A stretch of 64,000 bases of DNA from Nitzschia sp. pyKryTriq1. Its lineage: Eukaryota > Bacillariophyta > Bacillariophyceae > Bacillariales > Bacillariaceae. Made by a program: the position numbers and the translations under genes. The notes under the pieces were generated by a model. That model worked only from the letters and a program-made list of their open reading frames with translations, had not been told where the DNA came from and did not search any database. This document shows, one piece after another, positions 11,548 through 22,800 of the stretch (position 1 is the stretch's first letter; each line of letters begins with the position of its first letter). The stretch is taken from the NCBI GenBank assembly GCA_956465555.1, contig OY101115.1, forward strand, positions 2,108,001-2,172,000, read 5' to 3'.

Positions 11548-12192
11548 ATGCTATCTTCGAAGATTATCCGCGCTATCCCCAACAGATTGGGAAAGTCGAC
11601 ACAACAGCCAGTAGTTGCAGTTCGAAAGCGGTTTTTGAGCGAGCCGCCCAAGAAGCCAACTATCCCCATGACAGAAGCTGAACGCGAGGAAATACTTATC
11701 GAAGCCAATCGTCAGATGCAGAGTTACGTTCACGCTCGTATTTTGGCTAAACAAGGCAAACTCAAGTCGAAAGGGCGAGGCCGGTCGGAAAACAGCAAGA
11801 GCCAAAACGCTATTCAACTCTCCTTGATGGTGAGCTTGGTAGCAGCCTTCATTGCGTCTCCGATTCTTGGGAAGAAGATTGCCCAAGACGCGGAATTCCG
11901 CGAAAAGTATATTCCTTCTTGGTACGATTTCCGTGTCAAGAGCCCTGAATCTGCCTGGACTAGAGAAGAGTTACATGAACAACTGGTGTCTGTTGAGAGG
12001 GATATGCGTGAGCGCGCCATCCGTGGTGAATTCACACCCGATAAACTGGAGGAACTCAAACGTAGTATGCAACCTCGAACCGATCTTTCTGAAGAAGATC
12101 GGTACTATGCGAAGAAATATGGATGGGGGAAAATTCATCCCGGCGTTGATCCGGAGGATGACGACGACGATGACGATGACGACGACGAGTAA
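11548..12192 (+). CDS. Mitochondrial-looking single-pass membrane protein, unknown
   Basis: 214 aa, single exon. The N-terminus (MLSSKIIRAIPNRLGKSTQQ, then VVAVRKRFLSEPP) is basic and Ser-rich with a possible RFLS/S processing site, suggesting mitochondrial import. A charged helical stretch (residues ~43-65, EAEREEILIEANRQM) precedes one hydrophobic helix at about residues 92-108 (IQLSLMVSLVAAFIASPIL). After it come FREKYIPSWYDFRVKSPESAW, a second charged helical part, a KYGWGKIHPGVDPED segment and a run of ten or so Asp. This layout resembles small inner-membrane assembly or tether proteins, but I recognise no family. It converges on the DFRP1-like gene 111 bp away. Confidence 0.75.
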   Translation: MLSSKIIRAIPNRLGKSTQQPVVAVRKRFLSEPPKKPTIPMTEAEREEILIEANRQMQSYVHARILAKQGKLKSKGRGRSENSKSQNAIQLSLMVSLVAAFIASPILGKKIAQDAEFREKYIPSWYDFRVKSPESAWTREELHEQLVSVERDMRERAIRGEFTPDKLEELKRSMQPRTDLSEEDRYYAKKYGWGKIHPGVDPEDDDDDDDDDDE

Positions 12193-12303
12193 ATGAATCT
12201 CATCGCCGTACTGTAGGAGTACTTCGTATACTTTTCTCACGAGACCGCTGCAGAGGCGCTTACATGCATCTTATAGCTAGGGAGATTATTTGCATTTGTG
12301 TAT

Positions 12304-13246
12304 TTATTCGTCGTCAAGATCATCGAGATCAACATCGTCGCCTTCAAGGAACAAGTCACTCTGTACTTTTGCAGCGACTTCCTCCACGGCCGCCTCTGTT
12401 TTCTCCTCTTTTGTTTCGTCGAAAATTTCAAGATTATCGTCATCGTCATCTTTCAAATGGGCGTCATCAAAAAGTTCTTTCTTGTATTCGAACAAGTCTC
12501 TTCCAGAAAGGACCGCCAGACCCTTACCACCCTTCTTCTTTCGCATCTCCGTTTCGACCAACTTCTTGGCGATCTCCTCGCGCTGTTTCCGTTTTTTCTC
12601 CTGCCATACTGCAAAAGTTTCTGGATTAACGGGTGTACCTTTCCCGCTTTTCTTGAGTTCCGCAACTTTCTTTTGTCGTTCGGCCTCAATTTGGTCTTCA
12701 ATTGTTGGGATATAGTTCGGCTATGCCGGCAAAGGGGGAAAATAAATTGAGCACGTGGCCTTGCTCTGATGCACAATCCGCATGATGCTGCCATTCTCCG
12801 ACTACTGTACTTACATCCTCTTTCAATTTTTCTTCCATTTCCTGGGCATCCATTTGATACATCATCTTCATTGCTCTCGACGTCCCCTTTTTATTCTCTT
12901 CGTCGGCATCTCGTCCCTTTGATTCATTCTTGCCTTCTTTCATATTCGTTGTGGTCTTCTTTTTTATACTAAGTAGAGCTGCCCCAAACAAAGCATCTTG
13001 TTCCTCTTTCTCGGCCTTTTTCCGTTCTTTTTGGGCAATTTTTTGTTGCTTGCGCTCCTCCTCCATTGCCCGTTGCCTCCGATCCCCCGAATTCATCACG
13101 TTTCGTGTCACACTTTCAACATGTTGCTGCACTTTTTTTGATTTATTTTTATTTTTCAGACCAAAAGTTTTATCCTCGATGATCTTCTGTTTCTTTTTCT
13201 GCTCGACCTTTTTGGAGGCAGTCTGCTCCTTCTTCTTGGGTGGCAT
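12304..13246 (-). CDS. DFRP1 / TMA46 (ZC3H15) homologue lacking CCCH zinc fingers
   Basis: 282 aa from exons 13246..12815 and 12720..12304, joined in phase by a 94-bp GT-AG intron. The start MPPKK...KVEQKKKQKIIEDKTFGLKNKNKSKKVQ is the hallmark N-terminus of DFRP1/TMA46, the partner that stabilises the ribosome-associated DRG GTPase. The second half also fits: IEDQIEAERQ, GTPVNPETFAVWQEKK, LAVLSGRDLFEYKKELF, and an acidic end (QSDLFLEGDDVDLDDLDDE). In animals and yeast two CCCH zinc fingers sit between these parts; here that middle is only a Lys/Glu-rich linker and the whole protein has no cysteine. The intron is too short to hide the fingers. Identification by motif memory; function in translation inferred from family. 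Confidence 0.82.
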
Positions 13247-15102
13247 GGCTTGGCTTCAACCCCGAGGCTCCGAGACAATGTCAAGTCTGAAATTGTGGAT
13301 TTGGCGGACCTTTATTTTTTTGGCCTTCTCAGCACGCTATACACCTTGACGATTATCTGGTATGCTGGTAGACGATTCCTCTCAGGAAACGTGTAGTGAT
13401 GAAGAAACTGGAGTTTACACGTTTCACACTTGTTTGTTATTCGACCTCCTCAGGCGACGACTCCTCTCCCCTGCCTCTCACCATTGTCATTCGGGCGGCA
13501 TTATGCATTCGTCTTAAGGCCTGTGTCCTGTGTTTTATTGCGTGGGGTATGGTACAGTATGTGCGGTTGTGGTTTCTTCTGGCGTTCTGGATTGATTAGT
13601 CCGACCCTAATTCTGGGACCGTGTCGGGAATTCGCTAAAAATGGCGAACTCGTTCGACCTCCGACCGTCCTTGCGAGCAATTGAGGGATGGATGGCGGCG
13701 GTCAGGACGTTACGGGCGGCGCTTCTTTGTTGGAGAGTGTTGCTCATGATGATTCGAAGGAATCGAATATCGAGACACGCGGCGAATGATTCTATATGAT
13801 TCTGAAGGATTCGGAGAGAATCGAAGACCCCCGGAGAACATCGGAGAAACGATATGAAGAACGACACACGTTTGACCGAAAGTACATGAGAAGAAAATAG
13901 TAGAGTAGAAGTGCTCATAATTTTAGTAAGCGGACATTACGCTAAAGAGACACGAGAGTTTGTAACACGCTTCGAAGCGAAAGGTTAAGACGAACCTCGT
14001 TTGAAGCAACGTTTCGTTACTGAAATTGATCAACAGATAAGAGCTTGAACACAGAGCTAAGGTAAGAGAGCTGAGTGGAAATTGTGTCTACCAGTTGCTT
14101 GAGATATTGTGAGAAGCGAAAGGTCGCTATCACGGATAAAAGAAGACAAGGCGAATCAGCAAGGGGCTTACAACAACAATGAGTAAAGTTGAGCACTTTG
14201 CTGTGCCACAATTTGCCTCTAAACTGTCATGGCATCGAACATGTCACGGATGTCATGGCTTGCAAGAATCTGTACTGTCTCTCATTCCGGAAGCCCCCTT
14301 GTGAATAAAATGATGTTCCGATAATCTCCGGGGTAATAAAGATATGGAGTGACAGATGGACAGACAAACGGACAGTTCGAGATGCGCCGGCGAATTCGCG
14401 ACTCCTCCTTTTCTTCTTCTCCCTCCTTTTCGTCTTCGCTCTCATTGGTTGGCTTTTTGTTCGCGCGTGGCGGTCGGTCATAGCTCATACTACTGTAACT
14501 CTACCCGTACCAGGTACTGGTACGATACAGTACGAGTACCTGATACTCGTACCGGTACAGCACGGGCATTTACATACTCCCTGCCTTACTGCACGAATTT
14601 GGATCGCCACGTCAGTTCAGAACATGAATTCTTCGAGCAAAGGTCCGTCGCTTGTTACACTACGAGAAGCACTGCTGGTTTCTCTGCTAAAGGTTCTCGA
14701 ACCAATCCAGTGCCCTATGTGTCTGATGAGAATCCACTGACGACGAATCATCTGAAGTGTTAATAGAGAAAGCTGCAGAACAAGAAAAGAACTGTCGTCG
14801 TTCCGACATACTATTGTAGTCGTTACTCGTACGAGACAATGAAACTGATTACCATTTAGGCCTCAATAATCTGCAGTTTCCTGAATTTTTACCGATGCTC
14901 TTTCTGCTTCTGGACTTTGTCGTGCCAGCACATCATAACAAGTGGGAGTAGATCAAGCGTGCGCAAAAAGTTCTCAGGAGTACTCCGAGAAGACAGTACG
15001 AGTACGAGTACGAGTAAAAGAAAGGCATTCCATTTTCCATATCACTCCTATCCCACAAATTTACTTCTTTGACTTTCAATAGCAATCGAACTAACAACAA
15101 CA
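13247..15102. other. Divergent intergenic region, 1.86 kb
   Basis: No supportable gene. Several 60-135 codon frames occur on both strands but none has protein-like similarity. GTAC palindromes cluster at 14504-14562 and again near 14995-15015. AT-richer unique sequence fills 13900-14250. Confidence 0.4.
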
Positions 15103-15723
15103 ATGATCTCACGACTATCAAACACCACCGTCAGCATCCTGATGTTGATCTCACAGCTATCAATAGCGATGGCTTTTCAGATTCCTCACCAGCACCACCA
15201 CCCTATCTACGTCCAGTACTACAAGGCTAAGCTCGAGAAGGAATCACAGCGGCCGGGCGAGGCACCATCATCTGATGTCATCGAAGCTCGAGGTTCTGCT
15301 CTTGCCATTGGAGAACAGGACTATGTCTACTCGGGCGATGTCATGCCCTCATCTCAACAACTCTCGTACAATGATCAGGCTTTCGTACCCATCGAGGCTG
15401 AAATCTCAACTCCAATTTCCTATGACGAAGACACGGGCATGGTTCAGACGGCTGTACGTGCTATCGTGAAACATCCCATCGTCAGCTTTGTCGATCACCA
15501 AGTTGTGGGGCTGTCTTCCACCCTTGTGATTTCACTTGGAGCCGTCCGCGAGATGGTTGACTGTCTTGAAATGGAATGGGCCCATCACGCCACGAGCTCC
15601 ACAGAAGGCCTCTTGATCTTGAGTCTCGGACATGCACTCCATTATGGCCGTGAGACCATTCGGCAACTCGTTGAAATGGACGCCACGAAAGAAGAGCATG
15701 AGAAGCAACGATTATCGCCATAG
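15103..15723 (+). CDS. Probable plastid-targeted protein of unknown function
   Basis: 206 aa, single exon. Residues 1-25 form a signal peptide (hydrophobic VSILMLISQLSIAMA) followed by FQIPH. Phe at the +1 position after a small-residue cleavage site (AMA-FQIP) is the diatom plastid bipartite targeting signature (ASAFAP-like). The mature part is soluble looking: an acidic, Ser-rich middle, then a helical C-terminal domain (VRAIVKHPIVSFVDHQVVGL, ISLGAVREMVDCLEMEWAHH, LLILSLGHALHYGRETIRQL) rich in His. I do not recognise the fold. GTAC/GAGTAC repeats end about 85 bp upstream, and the first ATG is used. It converges on the ATM1-like gene 212 bp away. Confidence 0.75.
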   Translation: MISRLSNTTVSILMLISQLSIAMAFQIPHQHHHPIYVQYYKAKLEKESQRPGEAPSSDVIEARGSALAIGEQDYVYSGDVMPSSQQLSYNDQAFVPIEAEISTPISYDEDTGMVQTAVRAIVKHPIVSFVDHQVVGLSSTLVISLGAVREMVDCLEMEWAHHATSSTEGLLILSLGHALHYGRETIRQLVEMDATKEEHEKQRLSP

Positions 15724-15935
15724 ATCGGCGGGGTCTTGTAATTTTCCACTTTTGAAGGTCACATTACACTCCCTCTAGACAATAACTAAATAGATTTCAA
15801 CGTTTGAAGTTCGCCCAAGATAGTGCCCCTGCGTCAACGGTTGGTGATATGGTCAATGTCAACCGGGCATTTTTCTGGTTGAGGGACTCTCGATTGGGCT
15901 GGCATAACGCACGTGTACTCTACGGCTGCTCCCTA

Positions 15936-18071
15936 TCAAAAGGTACTTTTCTGCATCTTGAGCAGTTCTGTGTACCGCCCGTTCAGTTCGAGCAGCTCTT
16001 GATGAGTACCTCTCTCGATCACTTTGCCCTTGTCCAAAACAATAATCTCATCACAATCTTGAATGGTAGAAAGCCTGTGCGCGACAATGATGGAAGTCCT
16101 ATCCTTGCCCAGTAGCTTGATATTGTTCATGATATCTTGCTCCGTTTGACTGTCCAAGGAAGACGTGGGTTCATCTGCGAGTAGAATGGGAGCGTCCTTC
16201 AAGATGGCACGAGCAATAGCCACGCGTTGCTTCTCGCCGCCGCTGAGCTTCAGTCCGCGCTCTCCAACTATGGTATCGTAGCCATCGGGGAAACTCATAA
16301 TCGTATCATGAATCTTGGCTTGTTTGGCAGCATCCACTACCTCCTCCCAGGCGGCGCCGATTTTACCATATTGAATATTGTATCCGATCGATTCATGGAA
16401 CAATACCGTATCCTGAGGTATCACCGCAATTGCTTCACGGATGGAATAAAGACTCATATCTTGCAAGTGGTGACCACCCAAGGTGATGATCCCTTCGCCA
16501 TCTTGCGGAACGTTGGACGGATCATAGAATCGATACAGTAAGCGTAGAATTGTCGATTTTCCGCTTCCCGAGGCACCGACAATCGCAACCGTGCTGCCAC
16601 GTTGAATATCGAGCGACAAGCCATCCAAAATGGTTCGGTCCAGTTTTCCTGGATAAGAAAATTTGATGTTTTGAAAACTGATATCCGTTCCCATGGTGAT
16701 AGGATCGTACCTGAGTTTGGTGGGATCGTTTTGGATCGAAGATTTTGTGTCCACGAGCTCAAACATTTGTTCCATATCCAAGAGAGACTGCCGAATCTCA
16801 CGGTACACCATTCCAATGAAGTTCAAGGGCACCGATAATTGAAATAACAGACCATTGACCAAGACCAGATCACCAACGGTTGCAGTCCCGTCCATAATTT
16901 GTTGCGCAGTCAAGTACATGATCCCCGTCAATCCCACAGAGAATATGGCGGCTTGACCGAAGTTGAGCAGACTCAAGGATGACTGTGCTTCGAGAGCCGC
17001 CTTTTGGTACCCTTTCAGGGAAGCCTCATAACGCTCGCCTTCATGTTCCAGATTATTGAAATACTGTACTGTTTCATAATTCACCAAGGAATCGACGACT
17101 CGTCCCGACGCCTGATTTTCCAGTCGATTCATATCCCGACGAAATTGTGTCCGCCACTGAGTAATCCCCACAGTGAATCCAGTGTAGGCGGCAATGGTTC
17201 CTAGAACGACACCGGCATGAGCCGAACCGAATTGATATCCTACCAGTGTCGTGACCAGTCCCACCTCAATCGCCGTCGGTAGAGCATTGAATACCATAGC
17301 ATTCAAGACGAAACTAATGGACCGATTTCCTCGATCCAACACACGAGAGACTTGACCGGTATTTTTGCTAAGGTGAAAATTCAAATCCAGCTTGTGCACA
17401 TGATCAAACACACTTCGCCCAACCTTTCGAATGGCATCTTGCGCGACATGAGCAAAGACAGCATTGCGATATTCGTTAAAGCCAACAGCTGCCGCTCGCG
17501 ACATACCGTATCCCAGCAGCATTGCGACAATCGGTACGCCCGCCGCCGTCGTCGTCGTGGTTGTCATATCTGCAGCAGCAGCAGCAGCAGCAGCATCGAC
17601 TGGAATCGAATCGACCAGGGTCTTGAATATGTAGGGGACCTGAATAGTCACCGCCTTTCCAGCCAACATCAATCCTAGTGATCCGAGCACTCGCTGTTTT
17701 CGCAACACCGAGTCTGGAGAATCATCGGTTGGCCAGACATGACCCGACAGTGTCCGAAAGATACGCAACGCAGAGGCCCCTTTCAGTGTAAAAGGTGACT
17801 GCGATGATCGTGGTTTCGACGAGGAATTCTTTTCTTTCGAAGAAGAAGAAGACTCGTCTTTGTCTTTTTGGTTGGTAGGGATGGACGCCGCACTGGTGCT
17901 CTTCCATCGTAGCCTACGAGTACTACTCGTACCGGTACTATTACAGAAGAACTCCCACCGGCCACTGCTGGAATATCGCCACGACGAAGAAGCCTGCAAG
18001 AGCCGATTTCTTCGAAGCGAAGAGGACGACGACGACAACCGTCGCAAGCCTCGTGAAAAAAGGACTGCCAT
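15936..18071 (-). CDS. ATM1: Mitochondrial ABC half-transporter, ATM1/ABCB7 type
   Basis: 711 aa, single exon. One transmembrane domain of six helices (about residues 125-440) followed by one nucleotide-binding domain: Walker [11 protein letters not shown] at 498-507, signature LSGGEKQ from 609, Walker [14 protein letters not shown]-loop [11 protein letters not shown]1-type sequence marks include [21 protein letters not shown] and [15 protein letters not shown]1/ABCB7 exports a glutathione-linked sulfur compound from the mitochondrial matrix for cytosolic Fe-S protein assembly. The N-terminus ([20 protein letters not shown]) is an Arg/Ser-rich presequence. I use the ATG at 18071; the open frame extends upstream only to a GTG at 18092. 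Ser/Lys-rich and Ala-rich inserts are specific to this copy. Confidence 0.92.
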   Translation of the reverse strand: MAVLFSRGLRRLSSSSSSLRRNRLLQASSSWRYSSSGRWEFFCNSTGTSSTRRLRWKSTSAASIPTNQKDKDESSSSSKEKNSSSKPRSSQSPFTLKGASALRIFRTLSGHVWPTDDSPDSVLRKQRVLGSLGLMLAGKAVTIQVPYIFKTLVDSIPVDAAAAAAAADMTTTTTTAAGVPIVAMLLGYGMSRAAAVGFNEYRNAVFAHVAQDAIRKVGRSVFDHVHKLDLNFHLSKNTGQVSRVLDRGNRSISFVLNAMVFNALPTAIEVGLVTTLVGYQFGSAHAGVVLGTIAAYTGFTVGITQWRTQFRRDMNRLENQASGRVVDSLVNYETVQYFNNLEHEGERYEASLKGYQKAALEAQSSLSLLNFGQAAIFSVGLTGIMYLTAQQIMDGTATVGDLVLVNGLLFQLSVPLNFIGMVYREIRQSLLDMEQMFELVDTKSSIQNDPTKLRYDPITMGTDISFQNIKFSYPGKLDRTILDGLSLDIQRGSTVAIVGASGSGKSTILRLLYRFYDPSNVPQDGEGIITLGGHHLQDMSLYSIREAIAVIPQDTVLFHESIGYNIQYGKIGAAWEEVVDAAKQAKIHDTIMSFPDGYDTIVGERGLKLSGGEKQRVAIARAILKDAPILLADEPTSSLDSQTEQDIMNNIKLLGKDRTSIIVAHRLSTIQDCDEIIVLDKGKVIERGTHQELLELNGRYTELLKMQKSTF

Positions 18072-18640
18072 GGTTGTAAATACAACAATCACTGCTCTGT
18101 TGTGAAGCTATGCATGGCACAAGTTTTAAAGCATACAAGTTGGATGACGACGACGATGAGGACGATGATGATTCGATCTTCATTCCATTCTTCGAAGCGT
18201 TCTCAAACCTGTGACATTACCGGTCATTTCGGGGCCAACCTCTTTGAGAACCCCAAATATTATCCAACATCATTAATATTACCCGAACCTTTCCGGACAG
18301 TCATGAATTAATCACGAGTACCGTTCCCGCAACCCGAATCCTACTACATAACTATGATATATCGTCTCTCTAACACTCGAGAGGATGAGTATATGACCAC
18401 TGTTTATTCCCCGAACGCCAATACGAAGAGGACCCATGCCTGTTACGACAATCCCGCGAAATTCGAAATCCCGCGGGATTTTACTTTGAATCCACGAAAT
18501 CGAAATCCCACGGGATTTTGATCCTCCCTCCCGCCAAACACTACGTGTCGCTTCCGACAGGACTATTGAAAGCCAACCATCCACGACAGTCGGAATCTCT
18601 TCCCCCCTCTTCCAACAAAACACGTGCCTGTGTCCCGATC

Positions 18641-18971
18641 AACAACACGTAATATCGCGCGCAAAAATTCAATGGGGTACTTGCCCCATTGTGGTCAACA
18701 ACACGTAATATCGCGCTCAAAGGTTCAATGGGGTGCCCCAACTACTGTACTGCTACTGCTACTGCTACTGCTACTGCTACTGCTACTGCTACTGCTACTA
18801 CTACTACTACTACTACTACTGCTACTACTACCGGTAGTAGTAGTGCTACTGCTGCTGCTGCTGCTACTAGTAGTACTGCTACTGCTACTACTACTGCTAC
18901 TACTACTAACCCCATCGTGGCTTCAGCACGTAATATCGTGCGCAAGGTACAGTAGGGGATCTGCCCCATTG
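18641..18971 (+). repeat. Three copies of a CACGTAATATCG...GGGG...CCCC unit
   Basis: Copies begin at 18641, 18697 and about 18923. Each has CACGTAATATCG followed by a GCGCGC/GCTC/TGCGC variant, AA, then a GGGG stretch and CCCCATTG. Copies 1 and 2 are 56 bp apart; copy 3 is separated from copy 2 by the microsatellite. The GGGGT...GCCCC part is a small inverted repeat inside each unit. Confidence 0.7.
18741..18908 (+). repeat. TACTGC / TAC microsatellite
   Basis: About 170 bp built from TACTGC hexamers that grade into TACTAC and GCTGCT triplets, with an internal inversion (ACCGGTAGTAGTAG) near 18830. Simple-sequence repeat, non-coding. Confidence 0.9.
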
Positions 18972-19800
18972 CCCTAAAACGGTTTTCCAGAGTGTTTCAT
19001 TCACGTCTACTACTTATTGTTAGTACTTCCTATCGACTTGAAGGAATGCACTGATTTCTAGGTGTATATTCGGCGTCTTCGCCCTGAGAACGGAGAGAGA
19101 AGACAAGTCCAGAACAACATCCCGCGGAATCTCGGATGAAATTTCGTGGGATGTAACCTCACAATCCCGTGGAATTCTTTGTGGAAATCCACGGGATTGA
19201 GAAAAGACGGCTGAGGGGTCTGGGGAGAAATTCGGCGGGAGTTCAACGGATGCGCGTCCGTTGAGCGTCATCGGACATGACCTAAGAGGTTGGCCCGGTG
19301 CGCGTTGAAAATCCCGTGGAATCCAAAATGGAGATCCCACGGGATAACGATATCGTGGATTTGTCGTAACATGCCACAGTCGCAAACACTCAAATACAAC
19401 TACTCGTTATTTTATCACGCACAACGTCCAGTAATTCGAGGGCGGCGGTATGTACGTAATTGTCACAGGGCGGGGGGGGGACCACAATTATTGGTTTCCC
19501 TCTGTTTCCTTCCCCTTTCACAGCCCAAAAAATAGAAAAAAATCTTCGACGATGATCGATGGGGATGGATGTTAAACGATAAACGATCAGAAAGCAAAAC
19601 GAGATACTTGTATGATACATGGTTCATTTCATCGAAGTATCAGCAATCGTACAATCCACTTCTCACCTCATCCTCATCTCATCCTCATCGTCATCTTCGT
19701 CCTTGCTGCTCTATCTCGTCAACAAGGGTCGCCACGTATTTGTAGTCAGTTCGTGCCGGTACACGTAGCTGAAGGAGTGCTTGGTTCTTCCATCAATTTC

Positions 19801-22800
19801 ATGACAGCTCCACCCCCCCAAATCAAGGCTTTTGTTGGCACCATCAAAGCCGCCTATTTGGACGGTGATGATTCGAATTCAAAGAGAAGCCCGTCCGATC
19901 TGTTCGAGGGCCTCGTCAAGATGGAGTTGGCATTACGAGGAGTCTTGGTGCAAGAGGAATCCAAATTGTGGTCACAGGTTCAGTCTGCGATTGGAAAGCC
20001 TCTGTTGGAGAATTTGCCCCCACCGCTCTGGGCGGGTGCTACCGTTGTGGCAGGACGGCTTGCCGAAGCCTTGTGGGCGGCCTTGAAAGACGACGACAAC
20101 GACAAATCAACATCAGCTTCTTTCCAATATTCCGTGGATGCCCCGATTCTACAGCGGGCCAAGGATATCCACGACATTCGATGGATGCTTTTGCTGCAGC
20201 AACAGGTTTCCTTTTTGGAGATTGCTCGTGGATACTTTTGCAAAGCCGCATCGATTCAAACCGAGACACCTCCCATGTGGAAAAAAGTTTGGGATGTATG
20301 GACGACGACTCTCCGTCAGAGTAGTGGTGGTGGTGGTGGTGGTGGTAATAGGACCGCTGGAGAGGACGAGACTGCAGCTGCGATAGCGACTCCCTTCGAG
20401 GCCCAAGTTGCCATTGAAAACCTGACACGGATCGCTGCCGCCAAAGGCAATGCCAAACGAGTCGTCGAATTGCAAGTTCGACTCGTGTGTAGTTATTTGA
20501 ACTCCAAACAAGGACAAGAACGACTCCCAATAGTCACAACTCGAATAGGAAAAGAAGATGTGGTGGTGGCGCAAGCCTTTGGGGATGATGTCACCGCCAA
20601 GCTTCCTTCCGACCCATCGATTATTGTCGAAAAGGCACAGCAAGTTTTGGAGGAATGTGATGCAACAGAGCTGAGTGAGGCCGATCGGCGACTACTACCA
20701 GCCCTGTCGGTACGAATAGGAGTTGCCCTCGAGGAAGCCAAGGTGGAGGAAATGGCGCAGCAGCAACATCAGACCAACCAAAATCGATCGGTATCTTCTT
20801 CGTTAGAGACCTGCCGTACCAAGAGTCGACACAAGCTATTTCTTCACGACGAAGATCCGTTACATGATGCGGCTCTGGCGCTCCGAGACTCGGTAGTTTC
20901 TTTGTGGGGCGAAACGGACAAGGACGACGACGACTCATATTGGCTGCCCAGCCTTGAATCGATAAATCAGTGCATTGGGCGGCTAAGAGATCGAGCGTTG
21001 GCCAAAATTCAAAAGGATACAAGTCGAGACCAAGGATGGAGAATTCTGTTAGAATTCCTTTCGCCGTTACTGCAATCGTTGCAGGGTGTATCGGGGTGGA
21101 GTGTCAATCACGAGCGAAAAGAACGCATGCAGCACTTGTTGGAACACTTTTCTTCTACGTCGCAAGAAGAACGAAACACCATTTCTCTAGTGGCGTTGAC
21201 GTCTACCAAGGTCTATTGGATGCTCTTGACGAACGGGATCGATACTCCCATGGAGGTTTCTCTCAAATTCGTTTTGGATCTTCTTTCGGTCCTCATCCAG
21301 CATGGCATACCCAAAGAGTCCCAAGTACCAGCCGCAGTTGGCGCGACAAGTACGCAATCCCCGCTGAATCGACAATGGAAGTTGGCCCGGTCTCTCGTCA
21401 TTTGTGGAATCGCTCAAGGCAACCAAGTCATTATTGATCAGGTTTCCATGGAAGCGGTTGCGACAAAAAAGCAAAGTGATGAGGCGTTGGGGGTTTTGCA
21501 GGGCCTAGTCTCATGGTCCGGGTGGTATCAACGTCCGTGGTCGTATTGTTCCAACTTGAGCGATGTGCGCCGGCTTTTGGCAGCCACAAAGCTTACGGGG
21601 GAGCGATGCTTTGGGGTGCTAGAATGCATTCTATTAGATTTGGCGCGCGCCGACGCCGAGTTATTGAATGGTGGCTTCCCGAAACAATCGCAAGAATTGT
21701 ATACCCAGGTTCTAGACACACTCGACAATTCAGCAAACCTACGGTTGGATGACGTTGCGCGTACAATTTTACAGGGTCATTGCTACAATGGCTTGGCTCG
21801 AGCTTGTCAAATTGATGAAAATGTTGGACAACTCACCAAAGTTCAAGATCTTGCACAGAAAACACTTGATCTTTTGGACGGCATCGTTGTTCCTGAAGAA
21901 ATCAAGCCACTACACATCTGGTATGATCACTCTCTGTTTCTCTTTGCAATATCTCACCAGCGCAGTGTGGCGCGCCAGCTCATTGCTGACTCGTCGATTA
22001 GCCAAGGCCGCACTGAAGAAGCCCGATCCTTCTTAGAAGCAGCAGTCCAGGATGCCCCTCTCGACGCCGGGGCCGCGCTTGCCTTTGGAGCCTTTCTATT
22101 CCGTGTTGCTTTCTATTTGGACGACGAACGGTCTCCTGATGCCGCCAAGGCAGCTCAAATTCAACTTCTCAAGGCTGCGAAGCTGGATCCTTCCAAAGCT
22201 GACCCTTTCTCATTGCTCGGTCTTTGGTTTGAAGAATGTGGTGATCCGGATCGCGCTCTCGGCTGTTTTACAAAAGGTTTGGCGCTTGATCCTTGCAATC
22301 CTATCGCAGGTAGAGGCTTGCTCCGGTTGAAAACAAGAGAAGAAATGGTTGCGGAATTGGACACTGCAATCGGTATCAATTCTCCCATTTGTGGTTGGGC
22401 CTGGAGAGGTATCGGGTTGAACAAAATATTCTTGGAAGCTGAAGATGAATTTGCAATTGTGGCTCTATTGAAGGCATTGCGTTCTCGTGATGTTTCGGCG
22501 CCAGGAAATGAAACTCTTGGGATCTTTTACCATCGACCCGGGGCTGAGTACGTAAATGAGCGCGCAGATGCACTTGCTGAACTGGCAATGTGCTATCGTC
22601 GACTCGGACGTTTCACGGCGTCACTTCGGGCTTTCCATGCAGCGATTGTATCCGCTGGCGAGCACATCGCCTCCTCTGTTCTATGCTCTTGTGCACAAGG
22701 TACGTACAAATACGACCCTTGGATTGTGGAGTGCATTTGGGCTGACAGGCAATATCTGATTACCTCTTGCTAACTTCTCTCAGTTGAGTTGGAGCTTTCG

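Larger units (their letters stand above)
18448..19348. repeat. Dispersed short inverted motif ATCCCRYGGRAT
   Basis: At least seven copies of a self-complementary motif close to AATCCCRYGGGATT lie within 0.9 kb, for example at 18467-18480, 18503-18519, about 19121-19130, 19163-19175, 19187-19198, 19309-19322 and 19332-19344. Copies differ at one or two positions and occur in two groups on either side of the microsatellite. They do not overlap any gene. Confidence 0.65.
18072..19800. other. Repeat-rich divergent intergenic island
   Basis: 1.7 kb without a supportable gene between ATM1 and SKI3 start codons. It contains three kinds of repeat listed separately: a dispersed ATCCCRYGGRAT motif, a 56-bp-spaced repeat, and a TACTGC microsatellite. 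Open frames of Leu, Ala/Thr and Val runs across the microsatellite are artefacts of the repeat. Confidence 0.6.

Noticed and set aside
14356-14763. 135-codon plus-strand frame in the DFRP1 to plastid-protein gap
   Set aside because: Composition follows GTAC repeats, no domain or similarity recognised.
18641-18971. Possible CRISPR-like array
   Set aside because: Only three degenerate copies, unequal spacers, eukaryotic context, no cas genes.
18624-18977. Long open frames of Leu, Thr/Ala or Val runs
   Set aside because: They are produced by the TACTGC microsatellite in different frames and have no non-repeat protein sequence.
19612-19800. Signal-anchor-like N-terminal extension of SKI3
   Set aside because: A membrane anchor does not fit a cytosolic scaffold, and the segment includes GTAC-type intergenic sequence; kept only as an alternative start.
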